Below are positions 53,279-61,651 of a DNA stretch of 64,000 bases, piece by piece (within the stretch, counting starts at the first letter, position 1; the number at the start of each line of letters is the position of its first letter). The notes under the pieces are model-generated. The model was given only the letters and a program-made list of their open reading frames with translations. It was not told the DNA's origin and searched no databases. A program made the position numbers and the translations under genes. The stretch covers positions 1 to 64,000 of the forward strand of contig QKPN01000017.1 of NCBI GenBank assembly GCA_003258405.1, given 5' to 3'. Source of the DNA: Rhodobacteraceae bacterium DSL-40. Its GTDB lineage: Bacteria > Pseudomonadota > Alphaproteobacteria > Rhodobacterales > Rhodobacteraceae.

Positions 53279-54163
53279 CTACCGGCCCAGCAGCTTGCGG
53301 CGGAGGCGCTCCATCTGTTCCTTGCGCATGAAGGCGCGAATGTCGGACGGCACGCCCGCATCCTTGCCCTTGCCCGCCGCCCAGGCGTAGCCGGCGGTAC
53401 GCGCGACACTTCCAAGCACATAGGGCGGACGCAGGATGTCCGGCACATTGCGGGCCAGATGGTAGATCAGCGAGAAGCCGACCGCGCGCTCGACCGCGCC
53501 GGCATGGAACATGCCCCGGAGCGGATGGGCGCCCTTGGCCCGGGCAGTTTTGTGATGGAGGATCTTCAGATCGGGGAAGGAGCGCGTCTTCCAGCCGTGC
53601 ATATGCGCCATGATGAGCGCGAGCGCGTCTTCCATCGCGCAGGGCACATAGCCGCCGGTCTCCTGGAAACAGGCGCGGCGGAAGAACTGGAGCGGCCCGC
53701 CCACCCCTTCGGGATTGATGAAATAGGGCCATTCCCGGCCGGCTTCGGTGTTGTAGATGAAGCCGCCGCCGATGCCGATCTTCGGATCGGCCGCCATCTT
53801 GCCCATCAGCCGCTCGAAGAAATCGGGGGCGAAGGTCACATCCGCGTCCATGTTGGCGATATAGGCCGAGGGGATGTCGCCGAGCTCCGCGAGCCCCGCG
53901 CGGATCGTGCAGACCTTGCGCCAGGCGAGCCGGCCGAAGGCGGGCGGTGTGGCAGTCCGGTTCTCGTGGCGCAGGAAACGGATGAAATCGTGCTCCGCCG
54001 CCGCCTTCCGTGCGATCTCGTCGGTCGCGTCGGTCGAGCCGTCGCTCACGATCATCCAGGCCACCGGCTTCACGGTCTGGGCGACCACCGTCTCGATGAC
54101 GCCCGGCAAGAAACGGGCCTCGTTATAGGCCGGCGTGATCAGGATATATCGCGTATCGTTCAT
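53279..54163 (-). CDS. Family 2 glycosyltransferase, tandem copy B
   Basis: 294 residues from ATG 54163; a 12-codon extension to 54199 is rejected because the first copy begins at the matching position. Motifs parallel copy A: YILITPAYNEARFLPGVI, MIVSDGSTDATDEI, IANMDADVTFAPDFFERLMG, GREWPYFINPEGVGG and SDIRAFMRKEQMERLRRKL. Differences concentrate in two loops (around the ENRTATPPAFG and AHPLRGMFHAGAVER segments), where acceptor contacts may lie. It is 153 bp upstream of copy A. Confidence 0.9.
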   Translation of the reverse strand: MNDTRYILITPAYNEARFLPGVIETVVAQTVKPVAWMIVSDGSTDATDEIARKAAAEHDFIRFLRHENRTATPPAFGRLAWRKVCTIRAGLAELGDIPSAYIANMDADVTFAPDFFERLMGKMAADPKIGIGGGFIYNTEAGREWPYFINPEGVGGPLQFFRRACFQETGGYVPCAMEDALALIMAHMHGWKTRSFPDLKILHHKTARAKGAHPLRGMFHAGAVERAVGFSLIYHLARNVPDILRPPYVLGSVARTAGYAWAAGKGKDAGVPSDIRAFMRKEQMERLRRKLLGR

Positions 54164-54246
54164 TCTTAAACTGTGGCCACCCTTGATAACATTCGTCAAC
54201 AGGCAAGCAGGAGACTTGTTCCGGCCCCCTTATCACTTTCCTCCCA

Positions 54247-56319
54247 TCAGGCGCAAAGCTGGTCGATCATCGCCTTGAACTCGGCACAAACCTGCTCAAC
54301 CGAACAGCGGGCGCCAACTTCGGCCATGATGTCCATGGCCCGGACCCAGTCCGGCCCGCCGAAGGCCGCAGCGGCCTCCACCATCACCCGCTCGAGATCA
54401 GCCGGCGAGAAGCTCTCGGCATAGAAGGGATAGTCGTCGCCGAGATAGAAGGGCGCGTCGCCGTCGTCGCGGGTGGTGATGACCACCGAGCCGCAGCGTG
54501 CGGCGACGAACCCCTTCAGGAACGGCTTCCAGCCGACCCAGCTCTGGTTCTGGCGCACGATCCAGTGGCAGTTGTAGCGCGGCAGCGCCTGCAGCCAGTC
54601 GTCATCCACGTTGCGGGTGTTGATGCCGACCATGTCCACCATCTCCGAGAGGGAGGCCGGCAGCACCGTGTTGCGCAGATCGCCGATATAGGCGGTACGC
54701 AGCCGGTCGGCGGGGGCTATGAGCTCCGGAACCTGGGTGTTGACGTGATGGGTGACGTGGAAGGCCGGCACCTCCGGATAGAGCCGGTTGAGGTCGAGTG
54801 CCTGGCGGTGCGAGATGCAGATATGACCATCGAGCAGCCGCGCCTTCTCGGGGCGCGGGATGATGTCGTCCCAGCCGCCGATGGTCAGGATGTTGCGCGC
54901 CTTGACCTCCGCGATCTCCTCGGGGCTGCGGGTCGCCATCGCGCCCTTGGTAAGCAACACGAGGCTGTCGCGGATCCCCTCGGTCTCATGGGTATAGGTG
55001 ACGTCATAGAGATCGGAATAGCGGGCGGCGACAAGCTCGCTCAGCTGCTGGCCACGCAGAAAGGTCGAGGCAAAGCGCGCGTGGCTCGTCGCATAGACCA
55101 CCGCGAGCGGCAGCTTCCGCCCCGCCCGGGCCGCGAGCCCCTGCCCGATCGCCGTGCGGCGGGCCTCCGGCAGGCGGCGGACCGGCGCACGGGCGGTGAA
55201 GATGTTGTTCCGCGCCGTGCCGAGATGAGAGGGCAGGATCTCCGGCCGCGCAGGCGGCAGGGCCTCCCCGGCCGCCTGCGGGCCACTGCCGGGCGCATGA
55301 AGCAGCCCATAGAGGGTAAGATCGGCGGGGCAGCCGGCCGGGCCCTCGAGATGGACCTGCCACCACGCCTGCATCAGCGCATCGATCTCCGCCGCGCCGT
55401 GCCGGCGCCAGATCATGCTCGCATCGAGCCCGCCCTGCCCGTGGAGCGGACGACGGTCGGCGAGCGCCTCCGCCGCCGCAAGCACGGCCCCGGCCTCGGC
55501 ATCGCCCTCGATCAGGTGGCGCTCGGCCATGTCCTGCCAGTCGGCGCAGCGCGGATGCCGCCACATGACGAAATCATGCCCGCCCAGCCAGCGGCCGATC
55601 AGCGTGTCTATATTGCCGAGAAGCTGATGGTCGGGGGCGATGAAGAGCGAATGCTCCGCCCGGGGCGCGGCCGCGTCGAGCAGCGCGCGGGCCTGGAGCA
55701 TGTGCCAGGCCGCAACCCGCGCAGGCTCCGCCCCGGCAATCTCCGCCGGATGGGCGAGCGGCAGGATCTCCCAGCCCGGCGCCGAGACCGGCTGGTCGGT
55801 AAAGCAGAGAAAGCGGATCCGGCCATCGGCACGGAAGAGCGGCGGCAGCAGCCGCGGGCGCCCGGTGAGCACGGTATAGACGACAACCGCGCCCTCCGCG
55901 TCCGGCAGTCCTTCCCGACCCGGCCCCGGCACCGCAAGCGTCAGCCCCGGTGCGGGCCGCTCCGGGCGCAGCAGGACGCGCCCCGCCCCTCCGGTCATGC
56001 CTTCCGCGGCGAGGCGCGCAAAGAGTGGCCCGGCTGCCCGCCAGCCGTGGATCCGCGCGGTCATCACCGCCTCGATCTGGGCCGGCAGCGCACGCTTCGG
56101 GAACATCCGGCGAAGCGGGCCCGCCAGGCGCAGGAGCCGCGCAGGATGGTCCTGCGCCAGCCGCCGCAGCAGCGCCTCGCCCCGGCGCTGCGCCTGGCGC
56201 CGCCCGACCCGCACCACGCCGCGGCTGAACCACAGGGTGCGTTCGGAGAGATGCGCGGCCTGCGCACGCAGGCGCGCCGCGGCTCCCGGAGCCTCCGGCG
56301 CCTCTTCGGTGTCCTTCAT
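54247..56319 (-). CDS. Two-domain glycosyltransferase-like protein (DUF616-like N-terminal half)
   Basis: 690 residues from ATG 56319 with GGAGGGGAGGAG upstream. Residues ~1-125 are Arg/Ala-rich helices. Residues ~140-390 resemble the DUF616 glycosyltransferase group: AVVVYTVLTGRPRLLPPLF, IRFLCFTDQPVSAPGWEI, AAWHMLQARALLDAAAP, LFIAPDHQLLGNID and HDFVMWRHPRC. The C-terminal ~280 residues look like a second enzyme (VVYATSHARFASTFLRGQQ, HICISHRQALDLNRLYPEV, NCHWIVRQNQSWVGWKPFLKG in parts, AARCGSVVITTRDDGD, FYLGDDYPFYAESF), with the late acidic site of GT-B-type folds. It is probably a bifunctional transferase. No other member with this exact pairing is known to me. Confidence 0.75.
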   Translation of the reverse strand: MKDTEEAPEAPGAAARLRAQAAHLSERTLWFSRGVVRVGRRQAQRRGEALLRRLAQDHPARLLRLAGPLRRMFPKRALPAQIEAVMTARIHGWRAAGPLFARLAAEGMTGGAGRVLLRPERPAPGLTLAVPGPGREGLPDAEGAVVVYTVLTGRPRLLPPLFRADGRIRFLCFTDQPVSAPGWEILPLAHPAEIAGAEPARVAAWHMLQARALLDAAAPRAEHSLFIAPDHQLLGNIDTLIGRWLGGHDFVMWRHPRCADWQDMAERHLIEGDAEAGAVLAAAEALADRRPLHGQGGLDASMIWRRHGAAEIDALMQAWWQVHLEGPAGCPADLTLYGLLHAPGSGPQAAGEALPPARPEILPSHLGTARNNIFTARAPVRRLPEARRTAIGQGLAARAGRKLPLAVVYATSHARFASTFLRGQQLSELVAARYSDLYDVTYTHETEGIRDSLVLLTKGAMATRSPEEIAEVKARNILTIGGWDDIIPRPEKARLLDGHICISHRQALDLNRLYPEVPAFHVTHHVNTQVPELIAPADRLRTAYIGDLRNTVLPASLSEMVDMVGINTRNVDDDWLQALPRYNCHWIVRQNQSWVGWKPFLKGFVAARCGSVVITTRDDGDAPFYLGDDYPFYAESFSPADLERVMVEAAAAFGGPDWVRAMDIMAEVGARCSVEQVCAEFKAMIDQLCA

Positions 56320-56451
56320 CTCTCCTCCCCTCCTCTGTTCCGGATGATCGGGGGCCCGGCGCGTGCGGAGAGAGACGGGCCGGCAACGGGATCGATCCGC
56401 TCCGGCCCCATGGCGCGCGGGGGCACGGGAATTCGGCGGCCGGGCTCCCGG

Positions 56452-57768
56452 TCAGGCCGCCGAGGATTTCAGGTTGAACATCGCCGCCTGCTCGAGACGC
56501 AGCCGGTCGACGAGACGACCTTCGGGCAGTTCCACATCCGCATAGGTGAGCACCGCATCCTTCGGCAGGTCGCGCTTGAGCGTCGCGCCCACCGCCACCC
56601 CGATCGGCAGCAGATTGTCGCGCGCGGTGATGCCCGCGGCCTCCGCCTCGCCGTAGACCGTATAGCCGCCGAGCTCGTCGATCGCCTCGCCCGCCTTCAG
56701 GTCGCGCTTGGCGAGCGCCACCACCTCGACCTCCGGCCCCGCGATCGGCGCGATGGCCGCATCCCCGAAGAGGGCTGCGCGGGCGATCGTCGCCGGCACC
56801 TCGAAATGGCAGAGATGATAGGGGGTGTAGAAGCAGTAGAGCGGGCCTTCGCCGAGCTTGTAGAGGTTGAGGTAGTGCTTCTGCCGCGGATGCTCGATGG
56901 TGCCGAGCACGAAGACGCCCGGGCCGGGCTGCGCGCCCACCACATAATCGACAATGCCAGGGCCGGAGATCAGCTCCTCCGGATCGTAGAGCTTCGCCGC
57001 CTCGGTGATCGGCGTGCCGGGCTCCACCGTGAAGCCGTGCATGCCGCGCTTCGCCACCGTCATGCCGGTGGCGTTGGCGACGATCGCCTGCTCGAAGGAG
57101 ATCTTGGTGCCATCGGCAAAGGAGGTCACCATCGAGGGCTTCTGCCCCCACTGCTTGGCGAAACCCGCTTGGGTCGTCGGCGTACGGTAGGGATCCTGGA
57201 GGCCCTTGATGTTGCCGCAGAGCACGGGCCGGACCCCGATCCCCTTCACAAAGCGGTAAAGGTTCTGCTCGACACCGGGCTGGTCGCCATCGACATTGGT
57301 GTAGACCACGCCGGCCTTGTCGGCCTTCGCCTTCAGGAGTGGCCCGACGGTGCCGTCAAGCTCGGCATTCATCAGCACGATGTGCTTGCCATGCTCGATC
57401 GCGGCGAGCACGAGCGGGAGCGCATCCTCGACCGCGCCCGTCACCTCGAGGAAGACATCCACATGGGGGCTCGTTGCCACCAGCATCGGATCCTCGGTGA
57501 CGGCCGGCTTGCCCGCCTCGATGGCGGCGGCCAGGCTCGCGGCGGTATCGCAGATCACCGCCCCCTCCTGGCCCGCGTCGGCATAGGCCTGGACCGCCTT
57601 TGCGGGCGTGCGGTTGGCGATCACGGTCACCTGCATCTGGCCCCGGAAGGCGGTGTTGATCTGCAGGACGACGCCTGCGGCCATGAAGCCCGCGCCGATC
57701 ATCCCGACCCGGATCGGGGGGGCGCCGTCCGCGGCGCGTTTCGCCAGCGCGCTATCGACGATGATCAT
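56452..57768 (-). CDS. NAD(P)-dependent oxidoreductase with C-terminal SAF-like domain
   Basis: 438 residues from ATG 57768. The Rossmann motif is RVGMIGAGFMAAGVVLQI, then DVFLEVTGAVEDALPLVLAAIEHGKH in parts and MNAELDGTVGPLLKAKAD. The middle (NVDGDQPGVEQNLYRFVKGIGV in parts) is similar to homoserine-dehydrogenase-like enzymes. The C-terminal ~100 residues (AKRDLKAGEAIDELGG, LPIGVAVGATLKRDLPKDA) match SAF/antifreeze-like domains. Members of this family lie beside CDP-sugar genes in other alphaproteobacteria. The substrate is unknown; oxidation or reduction of a sugar or small branched acid are possible. It is divergent from rfbC. Confidence 0.82.
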   Translation of the reverse strand: MIIVDSALAKRAADGAPPIRVGMIGAGFMAAGVVLQINTAFRGQMQVTVIANRTPAKAVQAYADAGQEGAVICDTAASLAAAIEAGKPAVTEDPMLVATSPHVDVFLEVTGAVEDALPLVLAAIEHGKHIVLMNAELDGTVGPLLKAKADKAGVVYTNVDGDQPGVEQNLYRFVKGIGVRPVLCGNIKGLQDPYRTPTTQAGFAKQWGQKPSMVTSFADGTKISFEQAIVANATGMTVAKRGMHGFTVEPGTPITEAAKLYDPEELISGPGIVDYVVGAQPGPGVFVLGTIEHPRQKHYLNLYKLGEGPLYCFYTPYHLCHFEVPATIARAALFGDAAIAPIAGPEVEVVALAKRDLKAGEAIDELGGYTVYGEAEAAGITARDNLLPIGVAVGATLKRDLPKDAVLTYADVELPEGRLVDRLRLEQAAMFNLKSSAA

Positions 57769-57773
57769 GATTT

Positions 57774-57796
57774 ATCTACCTCTTCCTCATCTACCT
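57774..57796. promoter_or_regulatory. Direct repeat ATCTACCT in the divergent promoter region
   Basis: ATCTACCT occurs at 57774-57781 and 57789-57796, 15 bp apart, between the starts of the SAF oxidoreductase (minus) and the rfbC-like gene (plus). The gap is under 100 bp and must hold both promoters, so this may be an operator. Chance is not excluded. Confidence 0.3.
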
Positions 57797-57866
57797 ATAC
57801 GGGTCGGATCATTTCGCGCAGGATGCAGCCCCGATCGAATCGTATTGCAGAGACAGGAGTAAGAGT

Positions 57867-58415
57867 ATGCATTTCGGGAAGACAAGCCTGCAGGACGCAG
57901 TGCTGATCGATCTCCGGAAATTTGAGGATTCCCGCGGCTTCTTCGCCCGCACCTTCTGCGCCGATGAGTTCGGCAAGCAGGGGCTCGTGAGCGAATTCGT
58001 GCAAGGCAATTACTCCTACAACATCTCCAAGGGCACGCTTCGCGGCATGCACTACCAGAAAAGCCCCCATGGAGAGGTTAAGCTCGTCCGTGTCGTCCAG
58101 GGCGCCATTCTCGATGTCATCATCGACCTCCGCCCGGATTCGCCCACCTACCTCAAATGGGAAGGTTTCGAGCTCACCGCCGAGAACGGCCGCACGCTCT
58201 ACGTGCCGGTGGGCTTCGCCCATGGCTTCCAGACGCTCGCCGACGAGACCCATGTGACCTATCAGGTCTCCCACCCCTACACGCCGGGCGTCGAGGGCGG
58301 GCTGCGCTACAATGACCCCGCCTTCAACATCGACTGGCCGCTGCCGGTCTCCGTGATCTCCGAGAAGGACGCGGCCTGGCCGGATGCGGATCTCAAGGCC
58401 GGAATTCCGATCTGA
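57867..58415 (+). CDS. dTDP-4-dehydrorhamnose 3,5-epimerase family (RmlC-like)
   Basis: 182 residues from ATG 57867 (AGGAGT upstream). Cupin motifs: RGFFARTFCADEF, SYNISKGTLRGMHYQ (catalytic His), VRVVQGAILDVIIDLR, LYVPVGFAHGFQTL (second His) and YQVSHPYTPGVEGGLRYNDP with the catalytic Tyr. It epimerises 4-keto-6-deoxy sugars. No dTDP-glucose pathway genes (rmlA, rmlB, rmlD) are in the window; instead a CDP-glucose enzyme lies 1.2 kb away. It may act on the CDP-linked keto sugar, as in CDP-sugar clusters. Confidence 0.88.
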   Translation: MHFGKTSLQDAVLIDLRKFEDSRGFFARTFCADEFGKQGLVSEFVQGNYSYNISKGTLRGMHYQKSPHGEVKLVRVVQGAILDVIIDLRPDSPTYLKWEGFELTAENGRTLYVPVGFAHGFQTLADETHVTYQVSHPYTPGVEGGLRYNDPAFNIDWPLPVSVISEKDAAWPDADLKAGIPI

Positions 58416-58455
58416 CATCGCGAGGCTTCCCGGAACCATGGCGGGGGCGGCAGCA

Positions 58456-58488
58456 GGCGGCTCTCCCCCGCACCGGGGGAGAGCCGCC
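58456..58488. terminator. 14-bp hairpin between convergent genes
   Basis: GGCGGCTCTCCCCC (58456-58469) pairs perfectly with GGGGGAGAGCCGCC (58475-58488) over a 5-base loop. It separates the rfbC-like gene from the convergent epimerase. Its stem core is the same as that of the hairpin at 13331-13368. No U-tract. Confidence 0.6.
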
Positions 58489-58502
58489 CGCCAGGGCACG
58501 GA

Positions 58503-59540
58503 TCAGACCGCTTCGGGCGTGCGCCAGAAGAGTTTCGCGTCGATCTGCTGGGTGTCCTGCAGATAGCGCAGTTCCTTCAGGCGGGTGTAGGGCGGGTTCT
58601 CGAACATCTCCTTCGTGAGCCCGATCCGCTCGAAGACCGACCTCAGCTGCTGCGCGCCGCGCTCGGCGGTCCAGGAGGTCCGGAACTCCGGCATGTGCTC
58701 GCGGATCTTCGCGAACGAGACCCGGTAGGAGCGGGTGTCGCCGCCCGACTCGCCGATGGTGAGCTCACAGCCCGGGAAGGTCTTCGCCACGATCTCGGCG
58801 ATCTCCCGGATCCGGTAGTTCTCGCTGTCGGCGCCGACGTTGAACGCCTCGCCCGCCACAGCATCCTTCGGCGCCTTGAGCGCGCAGAGCATCGCCTCGC
58901 AGATGTCCTCGATATGGGTGATCGGCCGCCAGGGCGAGCCGTCCGAGGTCATGCGGATTTCCCGGATCGTATGGGCAAAGCCGCAGAGGTTGTTGAGGAC
59001 GAGATCGAAGCGCTGCCGCGGGCTCGCACCGTAGGCGGTGGCGTTGCGCATGAAGACGGGGGTGAAATCGTCGTCCATCAGCTCGCGCACGCCCTGCTCC
59101 ACCAGGATCTTGCAGCGGGCATAGGCGGTCTGGGGCGCAAGTTCGGAGGTCTCGGTGCGCATCTCGTCGCCGCCCGCGCCATAGGTCGAGCAGGAGGAGG
59201 CCTGGATGAAGCGCTTCACGCCCGCCTCGCGCGCAAGCCGCGCAAGTCCCACCGAGCCGCGATGGTTCACGTCCATGGTGAGGTCGGGATCGTTCTCGCC
59301 GATCGGATCGTTCGAGAGCTCGGCGAGATGGACGACCGCGTCGACCCCCTCCAGATCGGCCTTGGTGATCTGGCGCTGATCCTTGGAGATCACCTGCGGA
59401 TGGGTCTTGTGGTCGTCGAAGAGCCAGCCGCGGCGGTAGTAGCCGGTGTCGAGGCCCAGCACCTCATGGCCCGCCTCGATGAGCTTCGGGCCCATGATCG
59501 CACCGATATAGCCGTCGGCACCGGTCAGAAGAACACGCAT
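58503..59540 (-). CDS. NAD-dependent epimerase/dehydratase of the CDP-sugar group
   Basis: 345 residues from ATG 59540. Extended SDR pattern: VLLTGADGYIGAIMGPKLI, VDAVVHLAELSNDP, catalytic SSCSTYGAGG and TAYARCKILVEQ (Tyr-x3-Lys), then FMRNATAYGASPRQRFDLV in parts and GEAFNVGADSENYRI. It differs from CDP-glucose 4,6-dehydratase (RfbG) and is the form usually found beside RfbF-like cytidylyltransferases and sugar C-methyltransferases. It begins 32 bp after the rfbF-like gene and would work on its product or a derived sugar. Confidence 0.85.
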   Translation of the reverse strand: MRVLLTGADGYIGAIMGPKLIEAGHEVLGLDTGYYRRGWLFDDHKTHPQVISKDQRQITKADLEGVDAVVHLAELSNDPIGENDPDLTMDVNHRGSVGLARLAREAGVKRFIQASSCSTYGAGGDEMRTETSELAPQTAYARCKILVEQGVRELMDDDFTPVFMRNATAYGASPRQRFDLVLNNLCGFAHTIREIRMTSDGSPWRPITHIEDICEAMLCALKAPKDAVAGEAFNVGADSENYRIREIAEIVAKTFPGCELTIGESGGDTRSYRVSFAKIREHMPEFRTSWTAERGAQQLRSVFERIGLTKEMFENPPYTRLKELRYLQDTQQIDAKLFWRTPEAV

Positions 59541-59572
59541 GTCGGAATTACCTTGTCAGATCCGGGAAAATC

Positions 59573-60382
59573 TCAGCCGTTCACAGCCGCCTGCGCACCA
59601 TCCGGACGATCCCAGACCTTCCAGGGCGCCTTGCCGCTGTCCCACATCTTCTGGAGCACATGCTTGTCGCGCAGCGTGTCCATGTTCTGCCAGAAGCCGG
59701 GATAGTGATAGACCGCGAGCTCGTCGTCCGCGACGAGCCCCTTGAGCGGCTCCTCTTCCCAGACGGTGGTGTCGTCGATCACGTAGTCGATCACCGCCGG
59801 TTCGCAGACGAAATAGCCGCCATTGATGAGATGGCCATCCGACATGCTCTTCTCGCGAAAGCCCTTGATGCGGGTCTTGTCCGGCGAGAGATCGAGCGCC
59901 CCGAAGCGGCCCGGCTGCTGCACCGCGGTGACGGTGGCAAGCTTGCCCTGCTCCTTGTGGTAGCGGATCGTGTCGGTGATGTTGAGGTCGGTGACGCCGT
60001 CGCCATAGGTGAGGCAGAAGGTCTCGTCGCCGATATAGTCGCGCACGCGCTTGAGCCGGCCGCCGGTCATCGTCTCGAGCCCGGTATCGGCGAGCGTCAC
60101 CTTCCAGGGCTCGGTTGCGACCCGGCGCACCTCGACGGTGTTGTTCTGCAGATCGAGCGTGAGGTCGTTCGAGCGGTGGAAGAAGTCGAGAAAATACTTC
60201 TTGATGAGGTGGCCCTTGTAGCCGCAGCAGATGATGAAATCGTTGAGCCCGTGCGCCGAATAGATCTTCATGATGTGCCAGAGCATCGGCATGTCGCCGA
60301 TCTCCACGAGCGGCTTCGGCAGGGTTCCCGTCTCCTCGCTGAGGCGCGTTCCGTATCCGCCAGCAAAAATCACGACTTTCAT
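59573..60382 (-). CDS. rfbF: Glucose-1-phosphate cytidylyltransferase
   Basis: 269 residues from ATG 60382. It makes CDP-glucose from CTP and glucose-1-phosphate. Motifs: [27 protein letters not shown] (in parts) for the nucleotide loop, [44 protein letters not shown] for the metal Asp and [28 protein letters not shown] in parts at the C-terminal. The last segment is diagnostic for RfbF. It is the first committed step of the CDP-sugar branch and lies upstream of the epimerase/dehydratase. Confidence 0.95.
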   Translation of the reverse strand: MKVVIFAGGYGTRLSEETGTLPKPLVEIGDMPMLWHIMKIYSAHGLNDFIICCGYKGHLIKKYFLDFFHRSNDLTLDLQNNTVEVRRVATEPWKVTLADTGLETMTGGRLKRVRDYIGDETFCLTYGDGVTDLNITDTIRYHKEQGKLATVTAVQQPGRFGALDLSPDKTRIKGFREKSMSDGHLINGGYFVCEPAVIDYVIDDTTVWEEEPLKGLVADDELAVYHYPGFWQNMDTLRDKHVLQKMWDSGKAPWKVWDRPDGAQAAVNG

Positions 60383-60649
60383 GGACAATCTCGCTCCTGC
60401 TTACCCTTTAACTTACCATATCCTGGCGCCGCTTTCCGTTCCGGCCCGCGCCATCCCGCTCGGCGCATCGGGCGGGACGGATCCTGCACCCCCTGGGCAA
60501 TGCCAGTTCCGACGCACGTTATCCGATCTATGATCATGCGTCACTTCCGCGGAAATTGCCGCCCGGGCTTCTCTATCATGGGCGTCTCCACCCTTGCAAA
60601 GAATTGCTGACCAGAAAATGAACGGACCTGTCCCGCACCGGTTCCGGCC

Positions 60650-61462
60650 TCAGAATCCCCAGCGCGCCACATCGACGCCGAATTCCGCCTGAAGCCGCGC
60701 CATGTCCGGGGCGAGATCGGCGGTGATCTGCTGTCGCTGGGCCGGGGTGAGCCGGGTCTTGTCGGGCCGGATCGCCTCCATGGCGCGCCGCAGCGGACGC
60801 TTGACGAAATCCGGGCTCTGGCTGACGAGACCCGGCGCCATCCGGCGCAGGGTGCGCTCGAGTTCGGACTTCGGCTTCTCGGTCACGTTGCGCGCGGAGG
60901 CATCCGCGATCTCCGCCATCTCCGGCAAGCCCGCAAAGGCGCAGACATCGTTGGCCATCTGCTTCGGGTCGCGGACGAAATCGTCGTAGTCGAGCAGGAG
61001 CAGGTTCTCCGGCCCGAACACCGCGCCGAAATCCTTGAGGTAGAGATAGTAGTTCGAGGTCTGCACCAGATCGGGATGGGTGATCGGGCGGCGCCAGTCG
61101 GGATTGCGCCGCATGAAGTTGTAATGGGATTCGATCCGGTCGAAGGGGTTGCGCACCATGTAGACCAGCCGCGGGCGGATGCCGTAGGCATGGATCGCCT
61201 CCGCCGCGCCCCGCTCGCCGAACTTGGTGTAGCCGGTCGAGCCCTCCATCGCGATGCGGTGCCGGGCCGGATCGAAATCCCAGAGATCCTCGTAGCGGGC
61301 GATCTCCTTGCGATGCCCCTGGTGCTTCGAGAAGAACTCGGGCTCCTTGGGCTCGGAAGGGCAGATCTCCGGATGCTCGGCCAGCAGGCTGAAGAGCGAC
61401 GTGGTCGCCGACTTCATCGAACCGATGATGAGCAAAAACTGCTGCGGATCTATCTTGGACAC
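60650..61462 (-). CDS. Sulfotransferase
   Basis: 270 residues from GTG 61462 (AGAGG five bases upstream); a longer frame to 61531 is rejected. The 5'-phosphosulfate loop is LLIIGSMKSATTSLFSLL, and the 3'-phosphate-binding region YMVRNPFDRIESHYNFMR has the Arg and Ser of the family. Catalytic-region residues are in EPKEPEFFSKH. Such enzymes transfer sulfate from PAPS to sugars in marine bacteria. It follows the rfbF gene group on the same strand after a 270-bp gap. The target glycan is inferred to be the polysaccharide made here. Confidence 0.88.
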   Translation of the reverse strand: MSKIDPQQFLLIIGSMKSATTSLFSLLAEHPEICPSEPKEPEFFSKHQGHRKEIARYEDLWDFDPARHRIAMEGSTGYTKFGERGAAEAIHAYGIRPRLVYMVRNPFDRIESHYNFMRRNPDWRRPITHPDLVQTSNYYLYLKDFGAVFGPENLLLLDYDDFVRDPKQMANDVCAFAGLPEMAEIADASARNVTEKPKSELERTLRRMAPGLVSQSPDFVKRPLRRAMEAIRPDKTRLTPAQRQQITADLAPDMARLQAEFGVDVARWGF

Positions 61463-61651
61463 CGAACCCTCTTCCACCGGAAAACCACTCCACCCGAAAA
61501 TGCATGCAGGGCCGGAGCGCGTGGCGTGCACGCACCCCGGCCATTTTCAACCGGGCCCTGTTTGCGGAGGGGCCTCCCCCCTGTCAAGCGCCCTGCCCCG
61601 TCAGGATTACCGCGATCGGCCGATCCCCGCCCGCGCATCCGGCATGGGCGC

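Noticed and set aside
54565-57906. A 1113-codon open frame on the plus strand
   Set aside because: It is antisense to the two-domain transferase and the SAF oxidoreductase, both with clear domain motifs and ribosome sites. Its translation is Arg/Gly/Asp/His-rich with no domain, as expected for antisense of high-GC genes.
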